DNA of 23,642 nt, taken from the NCBI GenBank assembly GCA_046703825.1, contig JBJKSO010000036.1, positions 1-23,642 on the forward strand, in the 5' to 3' direction. The position numbers and the translations under genes were made by a program. The stretch is from JBJKSO01 sp046703825 (GTDB taxonomy: Bacteria; Chloroflexota; Dormibacteria; Aeolococcales; Bog-877). This document shows, piece by piece, positions 1 through 7,363 of the stretch; within the stretch, counting starts at the first letter, position 1; every line of letters begins with the position of its first letter. The notes under the pieces were generated by a model. The model saw nothing but the letters and a program-made list of their open reading frames with translations, searched no databases and had not been told where the DNA came from.

Positions 1-726
1 GCGTGGGAGTGGTGGGCGTCCCACCGCGATGAGATCGCCGAGCACCCGCCAGCCGTGTTCCTCCATCCCTATCCTGACCAGCTCGATGAAGCAGTCCGCG
101 GTCGCTTCGGCGTCCGCCAGCGCGAAGTGGGGCCGGCGGTGCGTCACCGCCAGCCTTTCGCAGAGGCGCTCGAGACCTATGGTGTCCCGCAGGCCGAATA
201 GGAAGCCGGCCAGCCGCGAGGTGTCCAGGTGGTGGTGGGGCAGAGGCCGCCCCAGGGCCCGCGACACCAGCCGGGTGTCGAAGGCGTCGGCGCTGTGCTC
301 GATCAGTACCGCCCCCTGGGCCAGTTCGCTGAAGGCGGACGCAACCCGCTGCAGGGTGGGTGCCCCGCTCAGCATCGAGCGCGAGATGCCGTGGACCCGC
401 CGCGCGTAGGGGTTGATGTGATCGGTGGTGTGGACCAGGCTCTCAAGGGCATAGCGAGGCTCGCAATCGGCCCCCGTGGCCGGGAAGCGGAAGCGGAGTG
501 CACCAAGCTCCACCATGCGGTGCGGGAACCTGCCGGTGGTCTCGCAGTCAAGGGCAACGAACTGCACCTTGTCGATCGGGGTCTGGTCATCCACCGGTTG
601 TGGTCCGGATGCATCTTCGAGCGTGATCTCGAAGGCAGCCAAAAGCCGTCTGGGGTTGTGGTAGTCCGCTAGATCGGGGTTGGCCGGGCCGAGGCGCGGG
701 AGCAGGTGCTCACCGGGGGCGGCCAA
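1..726 (-). CDS. DnaQ-like 3'-5' exonuclease (DEDD family), 3' end cut by window edge
   Basis: Reading the minus strand gives an open frame that runs off the left edge without a stop, so the C-terminus is missing. All three exonuclease motifs of the DnaQ/DEDD family are visible: Exo I (VALDCETTG) near 555-530, Exo II (LIEHSADAFDTRLV) near 306-265 and Exo III (HFALADAEATADCF) near 129-88. Family knowledge: two metal ions held by the acidic residues hydrolyse DNA or RNA 3' ends, as in the Pol III epsilon proofreading subunit or stand-alone nucleases. The start is unresolved. The frame is open from a stop at 907-909, has no ATG, and offers GTG 816, TTG 726 or GTG 594; the last leaves only 11 residues before the domain. 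It is drawn from 726. It is divergent from hemA, and the stretch between them (about 200-420 bp, depending on the start) holds nothing else visible except the hemA promoter. It could be a dedicated proofreader or an unrelated RNase; the missing C-terminus prevents a choice. Confidence 0.8.
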   Translation of the reverse strand, partial: MAAPGEHLLPRLGPANPDLADYHNPRRLLAAFEITLEDASGPQPVDDQTPIDKVQFVALDCETTGRFPHRMVELGALRFRFPATGADCEPRYALESLVHTTDHINPYARRVHGISRSMLSGAPTLQRVASAFSELAQGAVLIEHSADAFDTRLVSRALGRPLPHHHLDTSRLAGFLFGLRDTIGLERLCERLAVTHRRPHFALADAEATADCFIELVRIGMEEHGWRVLGDLIAVGRPPLPR

Positions 727-1001
727 CCCCCGTTCCCGGCCATGCCGATCGCGCTGCCGGTGCGGCCGGCCTTCGGGGGCGGCGGGGCCTTCTGCCTCGG
801 GCGACAGCGACGTCACCAGCAGCTCACCAGAAGAGCGGCCCCGATCGAATACCGAAGGCCCCAGCAGGTGGTAGCGGGCGAGTTGACTGCTTTGCTTGGC
901 GGCGGGTCACAGGCCCATCGAAGTCGTCGCCATCCGCCCATCGTAGCGAGGTGGGCATCTGGCCAGCCCGTGCAGCGGAAGTGGGCGGTCGGGGCCCGGG
1001 C

Positions 1002-1007
1002 TATACT
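1002..1007 (+). promoter_or_regulatory. -10 element (TATACT) of the heme operon
   Basis: TATACT matches the TATAAT consensus at five of six positions and lies 10 nt before the TTG start of hemA. No TTGACA-like -35 is seen 16-18 bp upstream. The ten bases GCTATACTCG around it (1000-1009) recur exactly upstream of tatA (6941-6950). If used, transcription would start near 1013-1015, giving a nearly leaderless mRNA. Confidence 0.5.
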
Positions 1008-1017
1008 CGGGCTCAAC

Positions 1018-2289
1018 TTGCCCTTTCTCGCAACTGGTCTGAGCCACCATCTGGCGCCGCTGGCCGTCCGCGAGCAACTCCACTTGGACGATGAGCAGGT
1101 GGTGGAGGCGCTGCGAGCGCTCGTGCGGCACGCCGGACTCAAGGGAGCAGTCTGCCTTAGCACCTGCAACCGCACCGAGTTCTACCTGGTCACCTCGGAC
1201 GAGCGCCACACGCAGTACGCCACCGAGCGCTTCTTCCACTACATCTCCGCCGACCCGGGCTTCGGTCACCTGATCTACAGCCATGCCGGCAGCGATGGTC
1301 TGCGCCACGCCTTCCGGGTGGCTGCCGGACTCGACAGCATGGTCTTGGGCGAGGCCCAGATTTTGGCCCAGTTCAAGCACGCCCACCGGTTGGCCCATCG
1401 GGCAGGCACTCTGGACCCCGAGCTCGACCTGATCATGCGGCGGGCGGTGGAGGCCGCCAAGCTGGTACGCACCAACACCGGGATCACCCGTCAGGCGGTG
1501 GGGTTCGCCCACGCGGCGCTGCAGGTGGCTCGGCGGGATCTGGGGCAGCTTTCCGGCCGGGGGGCGGTGATCGTGGGCGCGGGCACCGTGGGTGGATCGG
1601 TGGCAAGGCTGCTCCGGCGCGCTGGTGTCTCGCCGATCTATGTGGCGCGGCGGGGTGGCAAGGCTTCGGCACTGGCCCAGAGCGTGGGAGGCCGAGAGTT
1701 TGACCTGGCCGACCTTCCCCAGTTGGCGGGGAGCTTCTCTCTCATGGTCTGCAGCACCACCAGCGAGCGACGGGTGGTGGAGGCCGAGGCCGTGGCCGCG
1801 GTCCGCAGCCGGATCTCCCCCGCCGAGCCCCTGCTGATCCTGGACCTAGCGGTGCCCCGCGACGTGGACCCCGAGGCGGGAGGGCTGGAGGGGGTGCGGC
1901 TGCTGGACCTGGACCAGCTGGGGGAGGTGGTGCAGGCTGGTATGACCGCCCGCGAGCGGCACCGCCCGGCGGCCGAGGCCCTGGTTGCCACCCGGGTGGA
2001 CGGGCTCAGCACCGAGCTCTACGGCCGGACCGCCAGCCCGCTGATCGCGGCCCTGGTGGACCGCGCCGAGCTGGTGCGCCAGGGAGAGTTACAGCGGGCG
2101 TTGGCGCGGATGCGGCCGCTCAGCCAGGAGGAGCGAGCCAACCTGGAGCGGCTCACGCAGGCGATCGCCGCCAAGCTGCTGCACCAGCCGATCTCCTTCC
2201 TGCGCCGCCACGGCGACGACCCCCAGCGCCGCCGGTTGCTGCAGGAGGTCTTCGGCCTCTCCGATGAGGAAGCGCTGGATCGCACTTGA
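1018..2289 (+). CDS. hemA: Glutamyl-tRNA reductase
   Basis: Reduces glutamyl-tRNA(Glu) with NADPH to glutamate-1-semialdehyde, the committed step of the C5 route to ALA and heme. Counting from a TTG start at 1018 the protein is 423 aa, the usual family length. The N-terminus PFLATGLSHHLAPLAVREQ aligns with the family start, the catalytic Cys50 lies in STCNRTE, and the substrate-domain block AGLDSMVLGEAQILAQFKHA is intact. The NADPH-binding glycine loop GAGTVGG is at 187-193 and the conserved LILDLAVPRDVDPE block follows. The frame stays open upstream to 706, but that part has no family resemblance and contains the promoter -10, so TTG 1018 is preferred. No Shine-Dalgarno sequence precedes it. 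First gene of the heme operon; its TGA overlaps the hemC start as TTGA. Confidence 0.95.
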   Translation: MPFLATGLSHHLAPLAVREQLHLDDEQVVEALRALVRHAGLKGAVCLSTCNRTEFYLVTSDERHTQYATERFFHYISADPGFGHLIYSHAGSDGLRHAFRVAAGLDSMVLGEAQILAQFKHAHRLAHRAGTLDPELDLIMRRAVEAAKLVRTNTGITRQAVGFAHAALQVARRDLGQLSGRGAVIVGAGTVGGSVARLLRRAGVSPIYVARRGGKASALAQSVGGREFDLADLPQLAGSFSLMVCSTTSERRVVEAEAVAAVRSRISPAEPLLILDLAVPRDVDPEAGGLEGVRLLDLDQLGEVVQAGMTARERHRPAAEALVATRVDGLSTELYGRTASPLIAALVDRAELVRQGELQRALARMRPLSQEERANLERLTQAIAAKLLHQPISFLRRHGDDPQRRRLLQEVFGLSDEEALDRT

Positions 2290-3161
2290 TCGAGCTCGCC
2301 ACCAGGGGTAGTCCGCTGGCGATCGCTCAGGCGCAGGAGGCCGTGGAGTTGCTGCGCCGCCGCTTCCCGGAGCAGGCCTTCGAGTTGCGGGTGGTTGCCT
2401 CCGACGGCGACCTCGACCAGCAGACCGAGGTCGCGCAACTGGCGGGTCAGGGCTGGTTCACCTCGCGGCTCGATCGCGAAGTGGCGGCGGGCCGGGTCGC
2501 CGGCGCGGTGCACAGCGCCAAGGACCTGCCCACGGTCGGCGGCGTCGACGAGCTGGCGGTGACCGCCTACTTGCCACGAGCCGACCCGCGCGACGCCTTG
2601 GTGCTGCGCAAGGGCGGAGCGCTCGAGGCCCTGCCCGAAGGCGCCACTCTTGGCACGTCGTCCCCGCGGCGGGCGGCGCAGCTCAAAGCTTTGCGCCCTG
2701 ACCTTAGGATCCTGCCGATGCGGGGAAATGTGGACACGCGTCTGCGCAAGGTGGAGCGGGGGGACCTGGACGGGTGCGTGGTCGCGATGGCGGCTTTGCT
2801 CCGGATCGGTGCCAGCCAGCGCGCGCTCCCACTCGACCCGCTCAGGGAGTGCACGCCCGCCCCCGCCCAGGGAGCGATCGCGATTCGCGCCGGGCAGGGG
2901 GGTCCGCTGGCCGAGCTCGCCGCCAGCATTTCCGACCCTTTGACGGAGCGCTGCGTGCAAGTGGAGCGCGCCGTGCTGCAGCGGATGGGCGGCGGCTGCC
3001 GCCTGCCGCTCGGGGTGCTGGTTCGGGCCGATCCGCAGGGTCGGGCGGAGCTGCTGGCCGCCTGGGCGGCCGAGGCCGGGGGAGTGCGCCGCCTGCGCCG
3101 GAACGTGGCCTGGAGTGAGTTGGACCGAGCCGCCTCCGAGGTGGCAGGCAAGCTCCGGTGA
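2286..3161 (+). CDS. hemC: Hydroxymethylbilane synthase (porphobilinogen deaminase)
   Basis: Polymerises four porphobilinogen molecules into the linear tetrapyrrole hydroxymethylbilane. The 291-aa protein begins IELATRGSPLAIAQAQ (family RxSxLA motif). It carries HSAKDLPT with the catalytic aspartate at about residue 80, the TSSPRRAAQL and RGNVDTRLRK blocks that bind substrate carboxylates, and GGGCRLPLG, where Cys238 should carry the dipyrromethane cofactor. The TTG start overlaps the hemA stop by four bases (TTGA), indicating translational coupling. The C-terminal domain is short but complete. The next gene, hemD, uses its product and overlaps it by four bases (GTGA). Confidence 0.95.
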   Translation: MIELATRGSPLAIAQAQEAVELLRRRFPEQAFELRVVASDGDLDQQTEVAQLAGQGWFTSRLDREVAAGRVAGAVHSAKDLPTVGGVDELAVTAYLPRADPRDALVLRKGGALEALPEGATLGTSSPRRAAQLKALRPDLRILPMRGNVDTRLRKVERGDLDGCVVAMAALLRIGASQRALPLDPLRECTPAPAQGAIAIRAGQGGPLAELAASISDPLTERCVQVERAVLQRMGGGCRLPLGVLVRADPQGRAELLAAWAAEAGGVRRLRRNVAWSELDRAASEVAGKLR

Positions 3162-3928
3162 GCAGGTCCTTGAGGGACCGTAGTCGCGTGCTGGTCACCC
3201 GCGCCGCCGAACAGGCGGACGAGCTCTGCTCGCTGCTGGTCGACGCAGGCTTTCACGCTGAGGCGGTGCCGGTGATGCGCCTGGATCCCCTGCTCTCGAC
3301 CGCCCAGCTGGATCGCTTGGCAGCTGCCACACCCGAATACGACGTCGTGGTCTTCACCAGTGCCAACGCCGCCAGCATGCTCCTGAGCCGGGCCGGGCCC
3401 CCAGCCGCCACCATTGCCTTCGCGATCGGCCCCGGGACGGCCGCCGCCGCTCGCCGGCACGGCTGGTCGGTTCGCCCGCTGCCGGAGCAATTTGTGGCCG
3501 AGTCGCTGGCGGAGCTGATCTCCTCCGAGGATCTGACGGGTCGTCGGGTGCTGTTGCCTCGGGCCGCCGGCGCCCGACCGCTGCTGCCGGAGCGTTTGCG
3601 GCAGCTCGGAGCCCGAGTGGATGTCGTCGAGCTCTACCGGATGGTTCCCGAGCAGGGGTCGGCGCCCAAGTTGCGCCAGGCGCTGGCGGACCCGCGGCTG
3701 GATTGGGTGACTTTCACCAGCGGCAGCACGGTGGAGTGCTTCCTGTCGGTCGCCGGTGAATACGGCGCAGGCGGAACTTGGCGGAGCGTCTGCATCGGCC
3801 CGGTGACCGCGGAGACGGCACGCTCGCGTGGCCTGCGGGTGGACCTGGTGGCGCGACCGCACTCGCTCGGCGGTCTGGTGCGGGCGCTGGTCGACTTCCG
3901 GTTGTCGGAGAATGGGCGCCGCCCATGA
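3158..3928 (+). CDS. hemD: Uroporphyrinogen-III synthase
   Basis: Closes hydroxymethylbilane with inversion of ring D to give uroporphyrinogen III. The 256-aa protein shows the bilobed pattern of this poorly conserved family: RVLVTRAAEQADELCSLL at the start, YDVVVFTSANA near residue 67, AIGPGTAAAARRHG closing lobe one, then LDWVTFTSGSTVECF and CIGPVTAETARSRGLRV in lobe two. The GTG start overlaps the hemC TGA by four bases (GTGA), and its own TGA overlaps the ATG of hemB (ATGA). Position between hemC and hemB supports the call strongly, since sequence conservation alone is weak in this family. Confidence 0.92.
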   Translation: MSRSLRDRSRVLVTRAAEQADELCSLLVDAGFHAEAVPVMRLDPLLSTAQLDRLAAATPEYDVVVFTSANAASMLLSRAGPPAATIAFAIGPGTAAAARRHGWSVRPLPEQFVAESLAELISSEDLTGRRVLLPRAAGARPLLPERLRQLGARVDVVELYRMVPEQGSAPKLRQALADPRLDWVTFTSGSTVECFLSVAGEYGAGGTWRSVCIGPVTAETARSRGLRVDLVARPHSLGGLVRALVDFRLSENGRRP

Positions 3929-4911
3929 GCTTTCCCGAGGAGCGGCCCCGCCGCCTGCGCCGCAAACCGCCGCTTCGCCGGCTGGTCCAGGAGGTGCACC
4001 TGCATCCCGCCCAGCTGGTGCTCCCGCTGTTCGTGAGCGACGCCATCGCCTCCCCGCGCACCGTGCCGACCATGCCCGGGGTGCAGCAGGAGACGGTCGA
4101 CTCGGTCCGCCGGGCGGTGGTGGAGGCCAAGGCGAGCGGCGTGGGCGGGGTGATCCTCTTCGGGGTAACCGGACAGAAGGACGCGGTCGGGTCCGGCGCC
4201 TGGAACGAGCAGGGCGTGGTCCAGAGGGCGCTCCGCGGCATCCGGGCCGAGGTGGGGGACGAGTGCCTGCTCGTGGTCGACAACTGCCTTGACGAGTACA
4301 CCGACCACGGCCACTGCGGCGTTCTCACCGAGGGCGGCGAGGTGGACAACGACGCGACCATCGAGCTCTACGCTCGCACCGCGGTCAGTCAGGCGGCCGC
4401 CGGCGCGGACGTGATCGCGCCCTCGGGGATGATGGACGGCCAGGTGGCCGCCATTCGAGCGGCCCTGGATGAGCACGGCTTCTCCCAAGTTCCCATCCTC
4501 GCCTACGCCGCCAAGTACGCCTCGGCCTTCTACGGCCCGTTCCGCGAGGCCGCGGAGTGCGCTCCCAAGTTCGGGGACCGGCGCGCATACCAGATGGACC
4601 CGGCCAACCGCAGGGAGGCGCTGAGGGAAGTAGGCCTCGACGTGCTCGAAGGCGCGGACATGCTCATGGTCAAGCCCGCGCTGGCGTACCTCGACGTGGT
4701 CGCCAGCGTGCGCGAAGCCTTCGACCTGCCCCTGGGGGCTTACAGCGTGAGCGGGGAGTACGCCATGCTCCGGGCGGCCGCCGACGCCGGCGGCCTGGAA
4801 CTGCGCGCCGCCGTGCTCGAGTCGCATCTCGCCATGAGGCGGGCCGGCGCGGACTTCATCCTCACCTACTTCGCCCGCGACATCTGCCGTTGGCTGCAGG
4901 AGGCCGGCTGA
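3925..4911 (+). CDS. hemB: Delta-aminolevulinic acid dehydratase (porphobilinogen synthase)
   Basis: Condenses two ALA molecules to porphobilinogen. From ATG 3925 the protein is 328 aa, the normal length; an open frame upstream overlaps hemD and is ignored. The Schiff-base lysines are visible: Lys197 in ILAYAAKYASAFYGPFREAA and Lys250 in MLMVKPALAYLD. The metal loop reads DNCLDEYTDHGHCG (119-132), so the classical zinc triad Cys-x-Cys...Cys is here Cys121-x-Asp123...Cys131. This is intermediate between zinc-type and the Asp-rich magnesium-type loops and, from memory, like actinobacterial HemB. In pathway order HemB acts after HemL and before HemC. Its stop shares one base with the start of the downstream cyclophilin. 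Confidence 0.95.
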   Translation: MSFPEERPRRLRRKPPLRRLVQEVHLHPAQLVLPLFVSDAIASPRTVPTMPGVQQETVDSVRRAVVEAKASGVGGVILFGVTGQKDAVGSGAWNEQGVVQRALRGIRAEVGDECLLVVDNCLDEYTDHGHCGVLTEGGEVDNDATIELYARTAVSQAAAGADVIAPSGMMDGQVAAIRAALDEHGFSQVPILAYAAKYASAFYGPFREAAECAPKFGDRRAYQMDPANRREALREVGLDVLEGADMLMVKPALAYLDVVASVREAFDLPLGAYSVSGEYAMLRAAADAGGLELRAAVLESHLAMRRAGADFILTYFARDICRWLQEAG

Positions 4912-5600
4912 TGGGGGAGCGCGGCTGGCGATGGGTAGGCGCGGTGCTGGCCCTTTTCAGCGTGGCGGCCGTGGCCGGGGTGGCCGCCTACTTCGTCAAT
5001 GTCGCCGCCACAAGGAGGATCCCAGCTGTGACCACCGCCGACTGCTCCGGGGCCAACTTCAGCAACCCGCTGCCGCCGATCGATCAGCCGGCTTCGGTTC
5101 ACCACTATTCCCACGCTCCCGCCTTCACCATCGACGTCCACCGCCTCTACGAGGCCACGATCACCGGGCCGGCTGGCACCATCGTGGTCTGCTTGGTCCC
5201 GGGCTGGGCACCGGAGACGGTCAACAACTTCGTGACCCTGGCCAGAAACCACTTCTTCGACGGGCTGGATTGGGTGCGTGACCCCTCCACCGCCCCCGGG
5301 GGACCAGTGATCCAGGGTGGCAGCCCGACCAACACCATGTCGGGCGGCCCGGGGTACAAGTTCAAGGACGAGCCGGTGACCAGCCCGCTCTACTCCGGTC
5401 AGGCCTACCAGCCCGGGGCGGTGGCGATGGCCAACGCCGGCCCCAACACCAACGGCAGCCAGTTCTTCGTGGTCCTCTCCAAGTTCACCCTGCACCCGGA
5501 CTACAACCTCTTCGGAGAGGTGGTTTCTGGGCTGGACGTGGCTCAGCGGGTCAAGAAGGGTGAGCCGATGCACATCAGCGTGCGGGAACAGATTCCCTGA
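4911..5600 (+). CDS. Membrane-anchored cyclophilin-type peptidyl-prolyl isomerase
   Basis: The 229-aa protein begins with a positively charged stretch and a hydrophobic segment (about residues 8-30) without a lipobox, predicting an uncleaved or Sec-type anchor with the enzyme outside the cytoplasmic membrane. The cyclophilin domain follows: WVRD (equivalent of the catalytic Arg), VIQGGSP, GGPGYKFKDE, then MANAGPNTNGSQFFV and LFGEVVSGLDV. The position of the human His126 is not histidine (HPDYNLFG), as in several bacterial cyclophilins. An insertion rich in Pro and Gly separates WVRD from VIQGG. ATG 4911 overlaps the hemB TGA by one base, so it is co-translated with the heme genes. A folding catalyst has no direct step in tetrapyrrole synthesis; its role there is unexplained. 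Confidence 0.88.
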   Translation: MGERGWRWVGAVLALFSVAAVAGVAAYFVNVAATRRIPAVTTADCSGANFSNPLPPIDQPASVHHYSHAPAFTIDVHRLYEATITGPAGTIVVCLVPGWAPETVNNFVTLARNHFFDGLDWVRDPSTAPGGPVIQGGSPTNTMSGGPGYKFKDEPVTSPLYSGQAYQPGAVAMANAGPNTNGSQFFVVLSKFTLHPDYNLFGEVVSGLDVAQRVKKGEPMHISVREQIP

Positions 5601-5632
5601 ACTCCGAGCCCGCGGGTGACCGCTCCCGCCGG

Positions 5633-6895
5633 TTGATGGAGCGGGCAGTCACGGTGATCCCCGGCGGCGTCAACAGCCCGGTGCGGAGCTTTGCCGCCGT
5701 CGGCGGGTCGCCGCCGTTCATCAGCGGCGCCGAGGGCGCCTGGGTGGTGGACGCCGACGGGCGGAGACTCTTGGACTTCGTGCTCGCCTACGGACCGCTC
5801 ATCCTCGGCCACCGCCACCAGCGGGTGCAGCGGGCGATCGAGCTGCAGTTGAGCCGGGGGGACGCCTACGGCAGCCCCACCGAGGCGGAGGTCCTTCTCG
5901 CCGAGCGCATCTGCCGGAGCTTTCCCAGCATCGAGATGGTCCGGCTGGTCAACAGCGGGACCGAGGCGGCGATGAGCGCCATCCGCCTGGCCCGGGCGTC
6001 GACCGGCCGTGATCTGGTGGTGAAGTTCGCCGGCTGCTACCACGGACACAGCGACGCGGTGCTGGCGGCGGCCGGATCGGGGGTGGCCACTCACGCCGTG
6101 CCCGGTTCGCCGGGGGTCCCCGCCGGGACGGTGGCGGACACAGTAGTGCTTCCCTTCAACGACGAGCGGGCGGTGACGGAGTTTTTTGCGCAGTCGGGCA
6201 AACGGGTGGCGGCGCTGATCGTCGAGCCGGTGCCCGGGAACATGGGGGTGGTCCTGCCCAGGCCGGGCTACCTTGAGCTGCTGCGGCGGCTTTCCGCAGA
6301 CGCCGGCGCGCTGCTCATCTTCGACGAGGTGATCACCGGTTTTCGCCTGGGACCCGCCGGCGCCCAGGGCCTCTTCGGCATCCGCCCTGACCTCACCTGC
6401 CTGGGCAAGGTGATCGGCGGCGGGATGCCGGTGGGGGCGTTCGGCGGATCCCGAGCCCTGATGTCCCAGCTGGCACCGGTGGGTCCGGTCTACCAGGCCG
6501 GCACCCTGAGCGGCAACCCTCTGGCGGTCGCCGCCGGGCTCGCCGCCCTCGAGGAGCTGGACTCGCCCGACTGCTACCCGCGGCTCGAGCGCCTGGCCGC
6601 CAGCGCCGAGGAGGGGATCGTGGCGGTGGCGCGGTCCCGGGGCGAGGCGGTCGCGGTCAACCGGATGGGCTCCATGCTGACGGTCTACTTCGGCGTGGCA
6701 CAGGTCGAGGACTTCGATCAGGCCGCGGGCGCGGACCGCTCTCGCTTTGCGCAGGTGCATCGCAGGCTCCTGGCCCGGGGCATCTTCTGGCCGCCTTCGC
6801 AGTTCGAGGCCGCCTTCCTCTCGCTGGCTCACACCCCCGCCGACCTGGAGTGGCTGCTGGAGGCGTTCGCCGCGGCGCTGGCGGGCTCCGCCTGA
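5633..6895 (+). CDS. hemL: Glutamate-1-semialdehyde 2,1-aminomutase
   Basis: PLP-dependent transfer of the amino group within glutamate-1-semialdehyde yields ALA. The sequence starts VIPGGVNSPVRSFAAVGG, the family signature, and has NSGTEAAMSAIRLAR, CYHGHSDAVLAAAGSG, LIFDEVITGFRLG and the PLP lysine, Lys259, in LGKVIGGGMPVGAFGG. From TTG 5633 (next codon ATG) the length is 420 aa. The N-terminal helix seems a few residues short compared with the E. coli enzyme, where this lysine is residue 265. The frame is open back to CTG 5597, which overlaps the cyclophilin stop as CTGA and would restore a full helix (NSEPAGDRSRRLMERAV), so the true start is uncertain. Last gene of the heme operon; a hairpin surrounds its stop codon. 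Confidence 0.94.
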   Translation: MMERAVTVIPGGVNSPVRSFAAVGGSPPFISGAEGAWVVDADGRRLLDFVLAYGPLILGHRHQRVQRAIELQLSRGDAYGSPTEAEVLLAERICRSFPSIEMVRLVNSGTEAAMSAIRLARASTGRDLVVKFAGCYHGHSDAVLAAAGSGVATHAVPGSPGVPAGTVADTVVLPFNDERAVTEFFAQSGKRVAALIVEPVPGNMGVVLPRPGYLELLRRLSADAGALLIFDEVITGFRLGPAGAQGLFGIRPDLTCLGKVIGGGMPVGAFGGSRALMSQLAPVGPVYQAGTLSGNPLAVAAGLAALEELDSPDCYPRLERLAASAEEGIVAVARSRGEAVAVNRMGSMLTVYFGVAQVEDFDQAAGADRSRFAQVHRRLLARGIFWPPSQFEAAFLSLAHTPADLEWLLEAFAAALAGSA

Positions 6896-6906
6896 GAGCC
6901 AGCGCC
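6874..6906 (+). terminator. Hairpin at end of heme operon
   Basis: A perfect 9-bp GC-rich stem (GGCGCTGGC 6874-6882 with GCCAGCGCC 6898-6906) encloses a 15-nt loop that contains the hemL stop codon. No T-tract follows, so it is either a non-canonical terminator or an mRNA 3'-end stabiliser. It directly precedes the tatA promoter. Confidence 0.5.
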
Positions 6907-6939
6907 GAAGCTCGCAAGCCCGGGCACTAATTTGGCCGG

Positions 6940-6948
6940 TGCTATACT
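6940..6948 (+). promoter_or_regulatory. Extended -10 promoter (TGC-TATACT) for tatA operon
   Basis: TATACT at 6943-6948 is preceded by TGC, the TGn extended -10 motif, which can replace a good -35; no TTGACA-like -35 is visible. The start would be near 6955, leaving about a 30-nt leader with AGAGGA (6971-6976) before ATG 6986. The core GCTATACTCG is identical to that before hemA. Confidence 0.6.
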
Positions 6949-6985
6949 CGAGCCGTTTTCGAAGCCACCAAGAGGACCTAGAGTC

Positions 6986-7261
6986 ATGGGATTCCTCGAT
7001 CACTTCTGGGAGATCCTCCTGGTACTGGTGGTGGCCCTGATCGTGTTCGGGCCGAAGCGTCTGCCCGAGATGGGTCACGCGCTGGGAAAGGCGATCTCTG
7101 AGTTCCGGCGTGCCACCGCAGGCGGCGGTACGGATGACGGCCACGCCGCCACCACCACCAACCTGCCTGCGCCCGCCACTGCACCGGAGCAGCCTCTGCC
7201 CCCCGCGAGCTCACCAGTGCAGATGGTCGAGGAAGGCTCGAGCAGCAAGACCTCCGGCTAG
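6986..7261 (+). CDS. tatA: Sec-independent protein translocase subunit TatA
   Basis: Forms the oligomeric pore component of twin-arginine translocation, which exports folded proteins. The 91-aa protein has the short N-terminal membrane helix (residues 8-21), the invariant FGPK hinge at 21-24, then KRLPEMGHALGKAISEFRRA, the amphipathic helix typical of TatA/E. A Pro/Ala/Ser-rich, disordered tail follows. ATG 6986 is chosen because it has AGAGGA upstream and directly starts the helix; an open frame from 6932 crosses the promoter. It is followed by tatC; no tatB-like gene is seen, so this may be a minimal TatAC system or TatB may lie elsewhere. Confidence 0.93.
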   Translation: MGFLDHFWEILLVLVVALIVFGPKRLPEMGHALGKAISEFRRATAGGGTDDGHAATTTNLPAPATAPEQPLPPASSPVQMVEEGSSSKTSG

Positions 7262-7363
7262 GGCGGAGCAAGCCGGCACTTGGCAACCGGGCGCATAGCC
7301 GGGCTGGGGTGGACTGGCCGGGCTTCCGGTCCCGGGGCTCAGATCCCCGAGTTCGATCGCGAG

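Noticed and set aside
706..1017. Upstream extension of the hemA frame
   Set aside because: No similarity to HemA N-termini and it contains the promoter -10; the family start coincides with TTG 1018.
2567..3862. 431-codon minus-strand open frame opposite hemC and hemD
   Set aside because: Shadow of two clear heme genes; low-complexity Arg/Ser/Ala sequence without domain features.
3634..4827. 397-codon minus-strand frame opposite hemB
   Set aside because: Shadow of hemB; the Val/Gly/His-rich translation is a typical antisense artefact.
5543..7144. 533-codon open frame on the minus strand opposite hemL and tatA
   Set aside because: Antisense to well-supported genes; composition is His/Arg/Gly-rich as expected for the shadow of GC-rich codons, with no motif.
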